From Antennarius striatus (lineage: Eukaryota; Chordata; Actinopteri; Lophiiformes; Antennariidae): a stretch of 64,000 nt of DNA. Below, one piece after another: positions 10,111-22,193 of the stretch. The translations under genes were made by a program, and so were the position numbers. Numbering within the stretch: the first letter of the stretch is position 1; every line of letters starts with the position of its first letter. The stretch covers positions 16,378,001-16,442,000 of the forward strand of contig NC_090777.1 of NCBI RefSeq assembly GCF_040054535.1, read 5' to 3'. The notes under the pieces were generated by a model that saw nothing but the letters and a program-made list of their open reading frames with translations, was not told where the DNA came from and did not search any database.

Positions 10111-13100
10111 CAGGGAGAATGCCTTCAGTCCGAGTGGAGCCACTGAGAAAAACACCCTATCGCATTTATATGAGTTAAAATGTGATCGTATAAGATTTCC
10201 TAATTTTTAGTTGTAGTGAAAAATAAAATTATATTATATAAAAACGAGACTATAATTCACCCATTTGCTGTTCACCATAATTGATTGCAGGAAGTGTAAA
10301 TATATGCTTATAAAGAAAGAGACGAGACAAGCACACTTTATTGATCCGTTGAAAGAAGACTAATGCACACAGAGAACAAATGACTTTATTTATCCTTCTT
10401 CATTCTCCCAGCACAAAACGTATTTTTGCATCACCCCCCCGTATCTGCTTTTCTTTGTTCTTCCGTTTGAATCTATAAGAATGAAAGAAATGAGAGAGAT
10501 GAGAGAGAAATCACAGAGATGAATTCATACCAATACAAATGAAAGTACATTTAAAAAGAATAACTTGTAAATATTTTTCACACGTTTGAAATTCAAGAAT
10601 GTCTGATACTGTCTTTTTTTTAATGAAAGGTTGTCAGGCCACCATTAATTACTTGGAATTGTGATATAGAATACAGGTATTATGCTTTTAATGAGCTAAT
10701 TCATAAGCCATACAAACAAGCCTCTCTGTTATGCTTCAAAGGCGATTTGCTTTAAAAATCACCATTAAAAATTCCATTCCTGAAATGTCCATTCTAATTT
10801 TTTTCTCTTATTAGTAGACAGCATAAATAATTTTCATACAAATGTTATCATATTAGTTAAAAAAACAGACTCCAGACAAATGGATTTATAGCAAAGTATC
10901 GAGTTATATAAAAGTATGAATGCTATTCTTAAACGATCCTTTACTGTATTGTGATTATATGAGGGAAGTTCTTGTAATATAAGGTAATTATATATTTTGC
11001 TCCTGTTTTTCTTACAACGTTAAGACAAAAATTCGGATGTCCTCTGTCTCCTTGAACTCAACATGAAACCATGTTATCTGTCCCAGTCACCCACGTGTCG
11101 CAGTGTGAATTTCTTGTCACTCCCACACTCATTAGATGCTTACAGAAACAGGACAACTTAACTAGACAGGCGTTATACAAATGCAGCATTTATAGTGGAA
11201 TGCTAAAAATGGTTTAGATACCTGTGTTAATATGTAAATATGTACAGTAGTTAAATTGTTTATCACTGTCTCCCTCTATTTAACGGTAAGGATAACTTCA
11301 CTACGGACATGTGATATACTGTACAATACAGATTACATGTACAGCATGTCTCAACCAGAGTCACGTGTTGCAGTTTAAACATCCAAAAGCAGCATCTTAC
11401 TGAAAACGACACCAAACGCACCACTGATTAAAAAGCATTTTACATTTACAGAAATAGACATCTATGCTATTTAAACAGCAAAATGAAAACAGTAGGGACA
11501 TGAAGCTGATATATCACAAATACTACAGTATACGCTGCACATAAATAACGTGATCAAAGGATAAAAGGCTATCAATAAAATAATATTGGAAAATCACCTG
11601 CCAGGATGTCATTCTGTTTTCCCTCGAACCCTTCGTGCTCGCAGGTCTTCTCTGGTTGTGGTTATGGACTATGCTTGTATTCAGCGCCCATTTCCAGCGT
11701 GATGTTCGGGGCTCAATGACAGAGACGCGCTCTCTTGGTGGGCGGGCTCCTCGACAGGCCACGCCCCCCTCCCTTGACTCACCCGCTTCAGGACTGTGAA
11801 AAGCTGAACTGATAATGGTGAGATATTTAATGTAACAAAGGGATATTTGGTTTATTTGCGCAGTCTCCTTTAAGTTTGAATTTGCGTCTCAAATGCAAAC
11901 AAGATGGCATTAAGTGTTGTTGTTGTTGTTGTTGTTGTTTTTAATATAATCTGATTCTATTATGAGCATCTTAAAAGTAAATTAAACACTTTTCAGAAAA
12001 TAAAATAAATATACTCATAGCATTACATTCTGCTGTGCATATAGAATATCATCTTAACGTACACTAAATACCTTTTTCCTGATTAATCCCCATGCTCTTT
12101 AATTCCCCACCGGACCATTGTTAATGGCCCATGTGTCTGTGTAACCCCAAAATAATGCATGGGAGCAGGAAAGCCATCTGCTGCTTTTGTTCGCCCGGCT
12201 CGTGCTGTTCTCGTGCCTGATATAGTAGCACAATAGATCCCCTTCAAGCAGAAGTTCAATATTCAAAAAACCCGCCAGCCTGCCTGTCCAATGCCTGGCT
12301 GTCCAATGCCCCTGCAGCAGGTCCAGTCTACAAAAGACGCATTCTTATAATTTGCAAAAATAAATTGCAGTTTAGTTAGAAATCCTAAGATTATGAATTT
12401 ATATAAATAAATGATCTTTAATTGAACAGTAAAGTTGTTTAAATAAACCTGATAACACGCGGAGGCGCACCGAGCTGGAGACGACAGCTGCGCACGGAGA
12501 CGCTCATGTGACGCAAGAAGTTTTGTCAATTTTTAAGAAGCAAACAAATTTGCGCCACCAGATGTGAGGTCCACCCTGCAGCGTGGCTTTTGGCTTTGTT
12601 TGGTTGTCTGTCAAATCTTTTTTTTTTTTTTTTTTGAAACCTTACGCATGAACAATTGGGCAAAATGTTTCCCCGCCTCTGAAAACGACGCCACCGTCGA
12701 TGCTCCTCACTGTTTGGCTAGACGTCATTTTTAAAGGTAACACTGAGCTGCACAATGAACCCCAAAGCGTCTGTTAGGTTATAAAAGGACGATTGGTCTT
12801 TGCGTGACATGTCTCAAACCTCTCAACAGTGTTTGCCCGATAGTTTTGATTAAAACATAACCTAAGCCTTCAGCCAACATTATTACTGCGTTATTGTGCA
12901 CATATTTGCTTACATGAATGAAATTGACCAATTGACTGGACCTAAAGCTGATATTCAAGAACAAAGATCACAAAAGCAAATAGGAAAAACTTATAGAGGA
13001 TGTAAAACAGCAAGATCTTTTCAGCCTGAATCAATATTTATGATAGCATTAATGGTAAAAAGCATGTCATCGTTTTTGCGGCACTTAATTTGATTTTTTT

Positions 13101-13785
13101 GCTCGGATTGTTGGAAGTTTTTTGTTAATTTTATTTAGTAATTCATCTACATCTTTCTTAGTGTTTCATTTACCAAATTAATCTTATTGGTGCTGATGCA
13201 GAATTTGGTGCAAAACAAGTGACTTCAAATGCATGAATACACTATGTATTTGTCGCTGGTGAAGCAGATGCTTTCTGAGACAGCGTGGTTTTAAGCGTGG
13301 GAAGCTTCCTCGCAAATTCTGATAGGTCCTCCGAGGAGATGTCACATCAGCATTTTGACAAAATCATAACATTTCACTGTTTTTCAGAAACATGAAATAT
13401 TTTTAGAAATAGTTAGTCTATAGAATACAATGATAACTTTCCTCCTGCTGATTTAGTACAGTACAGTTTTTCCATCTGTAAACGTCAACGTTGCCCGCAG
13501 CTCAGTGATAGCCCCACCATAATGGGCAATGAATACAACAAAAATATATGTCCATAAAACTGCTACAGTATTAGACATCTATGAACCAGTAGAAGCTAGA
13601 AGTGAGTAATTTTTTAGATCAAATCTCTTCAGATAAATCATGAGACGTTTACCAGGTCTGGTCGTCCTCTCTAAACTGAGAACTAAAACTTTTCCTTACT
13701 AAAGTGAGAAACCTGCCCATGAAATTTTTTAGAGATGAACAAATACTATTCAAAAAGAGGATCATATATGCCACCACACTGCACT
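10111..13785. other. Long AT-rich intergenic stretch
   Basis: About 3.7 kb without a recognised gene or transposon. Small items: a piece near 10336 reading ACTTTATTGATCC like a common fish repeat, a (TTG)n run near 11918-11938, a CACGTG near 11093 and another near 11364, and a T17 run near 12620. Open frames at 11523-11762 (minus) and 12263-12529 (minus) show no domain. Confidence 0.5.
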
Positions 13786-13838
13786 CAGAAAGATGAGTAC
13801 AGTGAGATTAATACAGTCAGATGAATATTTTGAGATTG

Positions 13839-13947
13839 AGTTGGTGTGAGAGAAGAGGATGCAGAAGACAGGGTTAGATGGAGGCAACTGATTCGCTGCG
13901 GCGACCCCTGAAGGGAAAAGCTGAAAGGAAAACAAGAATAAGAATAA
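13839..13947 (+). mobile_element. RTE-clade LINE, 3'-terminal fragment
   Basis: About 105 bases matching the last part of the RTE element (TTGGTGTGAGAGAAGAGG to the GCGACCCCTGAAGGG stop region and an A/G-rich tail). Severely 5'-truncated, non-coding, inside the 14-bp satellite. Confidence 0.85.
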
Positions 13948-14051
13948 TATTTTGAGATTAAGACAGAAATGAGTACAGCGACATGCATACAGTGAGATGA
14001 ATGTTTTGAAATGAATGAAGTGAACACAGTGAGATGAATACAGTAAGATTG

Positions 14052-14703
14052 TGTGATGATCTGCATCTGCTATGTTCTGTTTTGCCTTATCCATACGTTT
14101 CTGACTTTGTCTTTTGTTTATTGGTTTTCAGTTCATGTACTTTTCTGGTTTTCTGTTACTGCCACATTCAAGATTTGCTGCACCTGGTTTGTTTCCCCTG
14201 ATTGTTTCATTTTGTCTTTAGCCAATCCGTGTTTAATTTTTCCCTTAATTAATTAGTTGATCATTAGTTCCACCTTAAACTAATATAGCACCCTGGGGTG
14301 TCTATTTAAGGCCCCTCACTTCAGTTTGTTCGAGCAGGGATCCTTTTATACCAATCACGACTGTTACTCCTTGACCGCTTTTTGTACGACCACGAGTTTG
14401 TCTTGCCTAGTCTGTTCTTGTTCTGGATTTTGACTCTTTGCCTGTCTGACCACAATTTTTGTCTTCGATGCCCTATGTATGACATCTGGCCTGTCTGTTA
14501 GATTACGGTTTTGCCTGCCTCCTTTGTACCATCCTGCTTCTGGTCATCTGGTTTTGACTCCTGCCTGGAATAGACTATGAGTTTGGATATCCCCCTGGTG
14601 CTGTAATCTCTGTGCTTTCCCGGTTTCGAAAACGGACTGATTAAAGGATTTTCATTTTGTGACATTTTGACTCTCGTGCCTGGTTCCTTTGAAAACTATA
14701 ACA
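14052..14703 (+). mobile_element. Probable solo LTR (TG...CA, 5-bp GATTG duplication)
   Basis: A 652-base segment starting TGTGATGATC and ending CTATAACA, flanked on both sides by GATTG (14047-14051 and 14704-14708). Inside are a TATA-like TATTTAAGG near 14303 and an ATTAAA near 14641, spaced as a promoter and a polyadenylation signal would be in an LTR. The pyrimidine-rich middle contains many CTG/CCTG words. No coding region or second LTR is present, so it looks like the product of LTR-LTR recombination. The family is not assigned. A chance 5-base repeat within the satellite cannot be excluded. Confidence 0.6.
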
Positions 14704-15128
14704 GATTGATTAAGTGAGATAAATAAAATGAGATGAATAAATTGAGATTAATACAGTGACATGAGCACAGTGGTATTAATACATTGAGATGAATACAGTG
14801 AGATGAATACATTGAGAAAAATACAGTTAGATTAATACTTTAAGAAGGACACAATGATATCAATAGAGTAAGATTGGTACATTGAGCTGTATGGAGTGAG
14901 ATGAGTACAGTACATGGAAGAGAGTATAGTGAGATTAATACAATTACATGAGTACAGTCAGATTGTACACTGTGAGATGACAATAAAATTGATATAGTGA
15001 GATGAATACAGTTAGACTAATACAGTGAAATGACTACAGTCAATTAGTACAGAGAAGTGAGTACGATGAAATTAATACAGTGAGATGAATACAGTGACGT
15101 GAGTACAGTGAAGAGAGTACAGTGAGAT

Positions 15129-15787
15129 TAGCCGCAGTAAGACAGAGCACATGTGTGTGAATGAGAGGGACCCAAGTGGAAGAGTGAAATATCAGGGAGA
15201 AGAGATTAAGAAGGTGGAGGATTTTAACAGTCCAGAGCAATGGAGAGTGTGGAAAAGAGGTGAAGAAGCGTGTACAGGCAGGATGAAACAGGTGGAGGAA
15301 CGTGTCAGGTGTGATGTGTGATAGAAGAGTTTCAGCTAAAATGAAAGTTATAAAAAACTGTGGTGAGTCCAGGGATGTTGTTTGGTCTAGAGAAAGTGTC
15401 ACTGAGGAAAAGACAGGAGACAGAGCTGGAGGTAGCAGAGATGAAGATGCTGAGGTTCTCTCTGGGAGTGACCAGGATGGATAGGATCAGGAATGAGTAC
15501 ATCAGAGGGACAGCACATGTTAGAGGTTTTGGAGAGAGAGGCCAGACTGAGATGGTTTGGACATGTCCAGAGGAGAGATAGTGAATATATTGGTAGAAGG
15601 ATGCTGAGTTTTGAGCTGCCAGGCAGGAGGCCTAGAGGAAGACCAAAGAGGAGGTTTATGGATGTAGTGAAAGAGGACATGAAGGTAGTTGGTGTGAGAG
15701 AAGAGGATGCAAAAGACAGGGTTAGATGGGGGCAATTGATTTGCTGTGGCGACCCCTGAAGGGAGAAGCCGAAAGGAAAAGAAGAAG
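15129..15787 (+). mobile_element. RTE-clade LINE, 5'-truncated copy
   Basis: Begins at the sequence corresponding to position 6537 of the full-length element (AGCCGCAGTAAGACAGAG) and runs to the GCGACCCCTGAAGGG end with a GAAGAAG tail. It carries several small deletions relative to the intact copy, including one in the FKYLGS region and one in the GDKVREA region, which shift the frame. Nucleotide similarity to the intact copy is otherwise very high. It is flanked by the 14-bp satellite on both sides. Confidence 0.92.
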
Positions 15788-15960
15788 TACAGTGAGATTT
15801 ATACAGTGAGATTAATACAGTGAGATTAATACAGTTAAAAGCATGCAGCAAAATTTATACAGTGCGAATAATACAGCGATATGAGTACAGTAAGACTGAT
15901 ACAGTGAAATGAACATAGTGAGGTGAGTATAATGAGGTGTGGTTGATGACTGAATAGTGA

Positions 15961-16847
15961 CGCTGTTCCTGATCTGAGAAAGCAGATGCCAGCAGCAGAA
16001 TTTTTCTTTCATAGATTGGAAAAAAACAAGACTTAAACTTTTAGTGCGGTTGTCTCACAAATTGGCAGTCTTTGCCAAATAGTCAACATAATATTCAAAA
16101 TTAAAGTTTTGTCCAACCAATTCCCAGGTGATCATTAACAGCCTGAATAGAAACACCATCAGGAGTATCAGCAAAGTTGTTGGACGATTTGATCTTGTAG
16201 AGAAAGGAAATCATGTGTTCATTTTTGGTTGATTGTTGAAATTCATAGTATTCAGATGAATTGAGTATGCTGCAAAAAGCCGAAATCTGCAGATTTCACA
16301 AAGCCAGCTTTGAGGTGGGGGCAGTGGGGTACACAGTTGTCATCTACTATATATACAAATGACACAACATTTTTCATGAATAAGGAGTTGATGTAATGAT
16401 TAGTAATGGCTGAGCTACACTATCAGATGTTGTTACTATGGTCCTTTAACAGAGTAAAAAACCTGTCTCATGATGTTCTCATGATTGGATTTTTGTTAAT
16501 GAGAGACTGATTAAGTTCTTGGACATTCTATATCTTTAGAGGTGACAACATAAAAGTAAGTGTGTAACGTATACAAAGAATATTCTTTTCTGACCTGCAA
16601 TGTCATAGATCAGCATGAAAAGACTAAAAATCCAATGAGAGCAATCAATAAGTTTTAAACATGATCAGGGTTGATTTTCACTGCACTTCAGTGACACGTC
16701 CTAACGTTCATGTAGTTGGTGATTAAAAGGTAATTTCAGAAGAGATAAATGAAATAAGGACTAATTTCGTTGATTCGTTCCCATTGTCTTTGCTAATGCC
16801 TTTATGAAATCCAATAGCATGGGCTGGAGTTGGTTTTTAAAGTGAGC
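15961..16847. other. Intergenic stretch, nothing recognised
   Basis: AT-rich DNA between the satellite array and the Tc1-like element. No coding or repeat signal seen. Confidence 0.5.
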
Positions 16848-17192
16848 TACAGTGGATATAAAAAGTCTACACACCCCTGGTCAAATGCTAGGTTTTCATG
16901 ATGTAAAAAAACTAAATCAAGACAAATGATTTAACAACTTTTTCCACCTTTAATGTGACCTTTAAGCAGTACAAGGCAATTGGAAAAACAAATCAAAATC
17001 TTTCAGGTAGGTGAAGTAAAAATAAACAACTCAGATTATGTGGTTGAACACCTTGTCATGATTAAGGATTATGGCTGTGTTCAGATTGGACCAGTAACAT
17101 TCAAACTCATGTTTAACTTGTCAGTACTCACCTATCACCAATGAAGGTTCCTCTGATCAACCCTGAATAAAGTTTAACTGTTCTACTAGGTT

Positions 17193-17313
17193 GCACTGGC
17201 ATTGTGCCCGGAGTGTACCCTGCCTCACGTCCTATGCCAACTGAGATAGGCTCCAGCTCCCCGTGACCCACTACGGCGGATGAAGCGACAGAAAAGGAAT
17301 GAATGAATGAATA
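17193..17313 (+). mobile_element. Short interspersed repeat fragment with (GAAT)n tail and 12-bp duplication
   Basis: A 121-base insertion in the Tc1-like element, flanked by TTCTACTAGGTT on both sides (17181-17192 and 17314-17325). It contains GATAGGCTCCAGCTCCCCG and ends in (GAAT)n. A longer relative is at about 49835-50062. The perfect duplication and the tail show retrotransposition by target-primed copying; it probably represents the 3' end of a LINE or its SINE. Confidence 0.85.
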
Positions 17314-17374
17314 TTCTACTAGGTTTTTCCAGACATATTTTTAGCCACATCTTCCTGCAAAAAACAAAAAACAA

Positions 17375-18357
17375 GTGTCAGAGGGATCTTATTATTCAAG
17401 GCATCAATCAGGGGAAGGCTACAAAAGAATTTCCAAAGAATTAAGTATACCATGGAACATGGTGAAGACCATCATTACCAAGTGGAGAAAGTATGGCACA
17501 ACAGTGACATTACCACAAACAGGACTTCTGTCCAAAATTGATAATACGAGAAGAAAACCAGCCAGAAAGGCTACGAAGAGGCCGACAGCTACTCTGAAGG
17601 AGTTGCAGAAATATCTGGCAAGTACCAGCTGTATAGTGCATGTGACAACAATGTATTCTTATTATGTCTGGGCTATGGGGTAGGGTGGCAAGACAGAAGC
17701 CTTATCTAACACAGAAAAACGTCCGAGCCCGGCTGGATTTTGTAAGAAGACATCTGCAGTCTACCAAACACTTGTGGGAAAATGTATTATGGTCTGATGA
17801 AACCAAGGTTGACCTTTTTGGACATAATTCCAAAAGGTATTTTTGGCGCAAAAACAACACAGCACATTACCAAAATAACACCATACCTACATTGAAGCGT
17901 GGTGGTGGCAGCATAATGCTTTGGGGCTGTTTTTCTTCTGCTGGAACTGGGGCCTCAGTCAGAGTGGAGGGAATTATGAACAGGTCCAAATACCAGTCAG
18001 TGTTGGTACAAAACCTTTGGGTCTCTGTAGAAAGCTGAAGATGAAGAGGAATTTCAGGTTACAGCACGACAATAATCCAAAGCACACATCCAAATACACA
18101 AAAGAATGGCTACACCAGGAAAGATTAAAGGTTTGGAATGGTCCAGCCAGAGTCCAGACCTGAATCCCATCGAACATCTTTGGGGTGATCTGACAAGGGC
18201 TGTGGAAGGGAGATGCCCTCGCAATTTGAAAGATTAGGAGCAGTTTTGCAAAGAAGAGTGACAAATATTGCTACCTCAAGATGTGCCACACTGATAGACT
18301 CCTACCCACAAAGATTGAGTGACATGATAAAAGGCAAAGGTGCTGCAAAAAAGTATT
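17375..18357 (+). pseudogene. Tc1-like transposase pseudogene
   Basis: Pieces of a Tc1 transposase in successive frames. 17375-17683 carries the N-terminal helix-turn-helix region (GYKRISKELSIPWNMVKTII). 17664-18038 carries [16 protein letters not shown], the first catalytic aspartate in [11 protein letters not shown] and [12 protein letters not shown]. The frame then shifts to [12 protein letters not shown] with the second aspartate. A further shift is needed to reach the [12 protein letters not shown] motif with the catalytic glutamate near 18165. All three DDE residues are recognisable but no single frame encodes them, so the enzyme cannot be made. There is also a loss near 17640-17690 between the DNA-binding and catalytic parts. 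Confidence 0.9.
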
Positions 18358-18579
18358 AGTTTGAGGGTGTGCATATTTATGCAACCAGGTTATTTGAAGT
18401 TTTTTATTTAATGTGTTTTTTCTTAAAGGTTTCAGTTTGTTTTTCAATTGCTTTTTACAGTTTAAAGGTCACATTAAAGGTGGAAAAAGTTGTGAAATCA
18501 TTTGTCTTGATTTAGTTTTTTTACATCACGAAAACCTATCATTTGAAGAGGGGTATGTAGACTTTTTATATCCACTGTA

Positions 18580-20100
18580 TATAGTTTCATGGTTGGAGTC
18601 CATTTGAAAAGGGTGTACATAGATGATTTTGGAGCTAAAGCAGACAGTTACTTTTTTTTTTTTTGGACAAAAATACGCTCCATTTAATTAGGAATGCCCT
18701 ATTTCAGCAACTCGAAGCAAAATAGTTTATAGACTGTATTAGCAGTGTTGTTAAAATCATATAGAAAAGGATATTTTTCAGAAAACATCAACGTAATTAA
18801 ATTCAGCTTTTTATCTGCTTTTGATAAAAGAATGCACACAACCAAATGACTAAGTCACTGATGACCTCAATCTGTTCAGTCAACCACCAGTCTTTCAGAC
18901 AGTTCAGGTCCCTGACATCACATCCAGAGCTGTCAGGTGTTCTCTGCATGACTTCCACTGAGATGGAGACAACTGGGTTACATGTCATACTTTATACAGG
19001 TCAGTATTAAAACAGGACTCCGTTTATGGTGTTAAACACATTACTGGACTCATCTTTTTAGCTTGTGAACTGATTTTCAGGGAGGGTTTGTAACACTGCA
19101 AACGAGAAACAATGCAAGAAAGATTTGCCCTATTCTGTGTCGGGTCAGGATAAATCAGAAAAATACTCCATCAGCTTACTATTTTGTCTTCAGGCCTAGA
19201 TGATTTTCAAAATTTTGTGACTTCAAACCTTCATGAGTCATAGATTCAATAAGTCTACTCTTCAGGAGGTTACACACATCAAATATAATATGAATATTTT
19301 TGTACATTTGTGTTTTCTACACACTGTGTGTTTGTATAATCTGTTATTAACTACCATTTTGGGATTGTTACCTACTGTCCATTATTAACCTTTTTGTTTA
19401 GCAAGAAAAATAAATTCACTGTAATATTTAGAAAGATTTTAATGTTCATTGTTTCCAGTCAGACTCCCACAAAGTCTGATATCTAGATATCTAGAGTCAA
19501 CAGTATAATTTTCTGTCTTCTATTCTTTTGCACTGTGTATTAAAACACGTCACCTTACAGATTTTGATTGGAAAAAAATTTTATTTATGCATTTTAAACA
19601 GTATCTCACAGCACTGTTTGATGAGGAGAACAGTGGAACTGTGGAAACAGTTCTAAAATGGGATGATACTTCATCACTATTATTTAAAGTAAAATTCAAG
19701 TGACAGTTGTTGGCTAAAACTTGACATCATTTAAGCATTTAACTTTAGCAATCAGCCATGAATGCCACCATATAACAGAATATAACATTAAAGAATATCA
19801 TATTGCGGTTTTTTAAAACTAATTTTCTTTAAGGATTTCATTACAAACTGTGAACAACAGCTGGTTGATTCAAACTCAACTTGATGCTCCATAATGACGC
19901 GGACAATGTTGGCATAGCTTTTGACTTGGGATGCCAGACATCCTTTCAGCGGTAGGTTAAATTCACAAGCTGAAAACCATGCAGTAACGGGAAGCCTCAA
20001 ATGCAGCCAATGGAGACTATCACCTCCCGTCCGTCCGGAGTCCGTTGGAGCCCCCGGCGTTACGCATCAAAACCCGGAGGCTCCAACTCCAATAATAATA
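18580..20100. other. Intergenic stretch, nothing recognised
   Basis: AT-rich, no supported gene or element. Confidence 0.5.
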
Positions 20101-20135
20101 TTTAATAATCAGCAAAATGGCAATAAAACTATGCT

Positions 20136-20256
<121 letters not shown>

Positions 20257-20324
20257 ATGTGATATTCCTCTAACAAACGTCGTCAATCTACTTTTCAAAC
20301 AAAGGGTCACTGTGTTCTCGTTTT

Positions 20325-20475
20325 GCACAGATGGATACCCAAGCTGAAACCAGGACAAAAAGGGTCCAACCGAAGCTTCTCTTGGACTTTTTTTCCTCCA
20401 TACTTCCATGAGGCAGTTCCCAGACTGGACTTGGTGGCAGTTATTTCGGGCCCCATGGGGCAGGACGCGTGCAAA
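20325..20475. promoter_or_regulatory. hes2 upstream block 1, copy A
   Basis: Starts GCACAGATGG (CAGATG E-box) at 20325 and includes GGACGCGTGC at 20463, 138 bases later. A comparable stretch lies upstream of hes2 copy 2 at 28933-29075, with the same two words 131 bases apart and an alignable middle (GACAAAA, then AGG, then AACCG, then AAG). It sits about 1.9 kb 5' of the hes2 copy 1 start. GACGCGTGC is the reverse complement of GCACGCGTC, a class C Hairy/Hes core. Shared ancestry of the blocks is read by eye; enhancer function is inferred. Confidence 0.45.
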
Positions 20476-20922
20476 GCCGCGCATTTAATGTTTGCTCAAA
20501 GGAGGGTTACAGAAGAACCCCCCCTCCCCCCCAGCTCCAGCAGAACATCTTTCAACCGAGAAACAACTTCTTATTACAGATTAAATTAGATTATGTACAT
20601 GGTCTTATGTTTGAAGAGCATCATTAAAACGAATCATAAAACTCCAAATTAATTTGATTCGTGCATTTAGTGAACTGTTTTAAAACAACTTGGTCATGTC
20701 ATCATGTTAAAGGGGCCTCACCAGTATTTAAAGTTCAGTTCAGTGTCTGTGGAGTGTACAGCGTTTTAATAATATGTGTATTCTTTGCGGTGAGCACAGA
20801 TGCGTCAGTAATCTGTTGTCAGGTCACTGTTGATTGTGAGGGGGTGGAACAGGAGATGCTGATGGGAGCCGAGCGGGTCCACGGCGGGACGCAGAGACCG
20901 GGGTGTGGGGTGTGGAGACGGG

Positions 20923-20972
20923 GGTTGAGGGGTGGGGGGTTGAGGGGTGGGGGGTTGAGGGGTGGGGGTGGG
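20923..20972. repeat. G-rich 15-bp minisatellite upstream of hes2 copy 1
   Basis: Three perfect units of GGTTGAGGGGTGGGG plus a partial one. G-quadruplex-capable on the plus strand. It ends 7 bases before the CCATCTG of block 2. An equivalent but different G-rich minisatellite precedes block 2 of hes2 copy 2. Confidence 0.95.
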
Positions 20973-20979
20973 ACTTGTT

Positions 20980-21017
20980 CCATCTGTTGAGCGGTTGTGG
21001 CGCGTGCCGAACGCGTG
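20980..21017. promoter_or_regulatory. hes2 upstream block 2, copy A, with GGCGCGTGCC site
   Basis: CCATCTGTTG (CAGATG E-box on minus) is followed by GGCGCGTGCC at 20999-21008 and ACGCGTG at 21011-21017. GGCGCGTGCC is the exact reverse complement of GGCACGCGCC, the high-affinity class C sequence reported for Hairy/Hes repressors. The matching piece upstream of hes2 copy 2 (30046-30079) reads CCATCTGGTAG, then GTGGCGCGTGC, then AACGC. It lies 1.2 kb from the start codon. An autoregulatory element is the natural inference but is untested. Confidence 0.5.
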
Positions 21018-22094
21018 AATCCTGTGGCATGTCAACGCGCTGCTGCCCCGTCCGTGGAAAAGAGAAGACACCGTGGAAAGGGTCCAACTGAGTCTTGTGG
21101 TCCAAATAAATATGAACTGTTGGATTTAAAGATCTGCTTGTGGATTTTAAATATTTTATCAGTTGTATAAGCAGTTGCTCAAGGCTTTTACCGTTATTTC
21201 CTCCGATACTTTTTGCCATGCATGTTGAAGTAAACTTGTCTATAATTTTATATTATCATACTTTATATTATTATTATTATGGGTTTTATCTTTTTGGTGT
21301 TCAGAGGCGCACATAGCCGTCTTTGCTTGTGTTATATGTTGTCATGCAGTTTCCTCCCCCACTGCTCCAGGTAAATAACAAGTTGTTGGAATTGGAACCA
21401 AGCTGTTGAGGCTCCACAAACAGATGTTAATCCATACGTAGCGTGGCTTGGGTTTATTAATTGTTGGAATAGATTAGTCATCTCACCTCTGAGACATGTC
21501 TGCTCTGCTTTGTATTTGTTTTGGCGGGTAGACAAGCCACACCTTAAAGCCTATATTCAGACAGAATGTATGTGTTTGATTACTTTGTGCTTCGACAAGG
21601 ACGAAAAGTGTTTACTTATAGTAATACATCAGTCAGGCATTTCCTCACACTAAACTACCGGTAATGATCTAGGATTTGAGCGCTCATGTAACAAAACGAA
21701 CAAGATAATAAAATGAGATATATAATAAAAATGATTATTTTAACAACAAATATCGATCCATCTAAATAGGGCGCAGAAAAGGGACATACTGTAGAAAACC
21801 ACCAACTTGCAACTACCTGAACATTTGTGAAGGAAAACAGCATCCTCGTAAGTCTGAGAATCAATTCAAGCATAAATAAACAAGGATTTCAAATTTAAAC
21901 CCAACAATGTGCAACTTTATAAGAAAAATGTCGCATGCCAGCGGAAACCAGCGGCAACCAGCGGTAGACCGAGGGTCCCGATGGGACCAGATGGTCCGCT
22001 AATCAACCCAAAACACGACCCCACCCCCAACCCCCCCAGTGTCAAACGCCTAGACCGCGGCTTGTGTTCCCTCCCCTCTGACGCTCCGGGCTCA

Positions 22095-22103
22095 CATAAA
22101 TAG
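22095..22103 (+). promoter_or_regulatory. TATA-like box of hes2 copy 1
   Basis: CATAAATAG 99 bases before the ATG, in a G+C-rich context. hes2 copy 2 has GATAAATAC at nearly the same distance (88 bases), which supports both as core promoters. Just upstream are three direct copies of CCAGCGG (21938-21967) and an inverted repeat GGTCCC/GGGACC (21974-21988). Confidence 0.7.
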
Positions 22104-22193
22104 GAGCCTCTCCTTCTCCTCCGCACACTCGAGCTGAGCCGCTCCAGAAGAAGTTTCTCCCTTCAACAAGCACAACATCACCCACAAAGCGCA

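Larger units (their letters stand above)
13786..15960. repeat. Diverged 14-bp satellite array with three insertions
   Basis: The region is built from degenerate tandem copies of GAGATGAATACAGT / GAGATTAATACAGT, seen at 13786-13838, 13948-14051, 14704-15128 and 15788-15960. The array was interrupted by a short RTE 3' fragment, a solo-LTR-like element and a longer 5'-truncated RTE copy. Divergence between units is considerable, so the array is old. Confidence 0.85.
16850..18577 (+). mobile_element. Tc1-like DNA transposon, complete ends, dead transposase
   Basis: A 1.73-kb element flanked by TA on both sides (16848-16849 and 18578-18579). The long terminal inverted repeats are about 157 bases each (16850-17006 and 18421-18577), begin CAGTGGATATAAAAAGTC, and are highly similar. 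The transposase in the middle is broken, and the left internal region holds a 121-base secondary insertion at 17193-17313. Superfamily Tc1/mariner is clear from the ends, TA duplication and transposase motifs; the exact family is not assigned. Confidence 0.93.

Noticed and set aside
20323..20589. Plus-strand 88-codon open frame
   Set aside because: No recognised domain; the sequence is better explained as the non-coding block 1 upstream of hes2.
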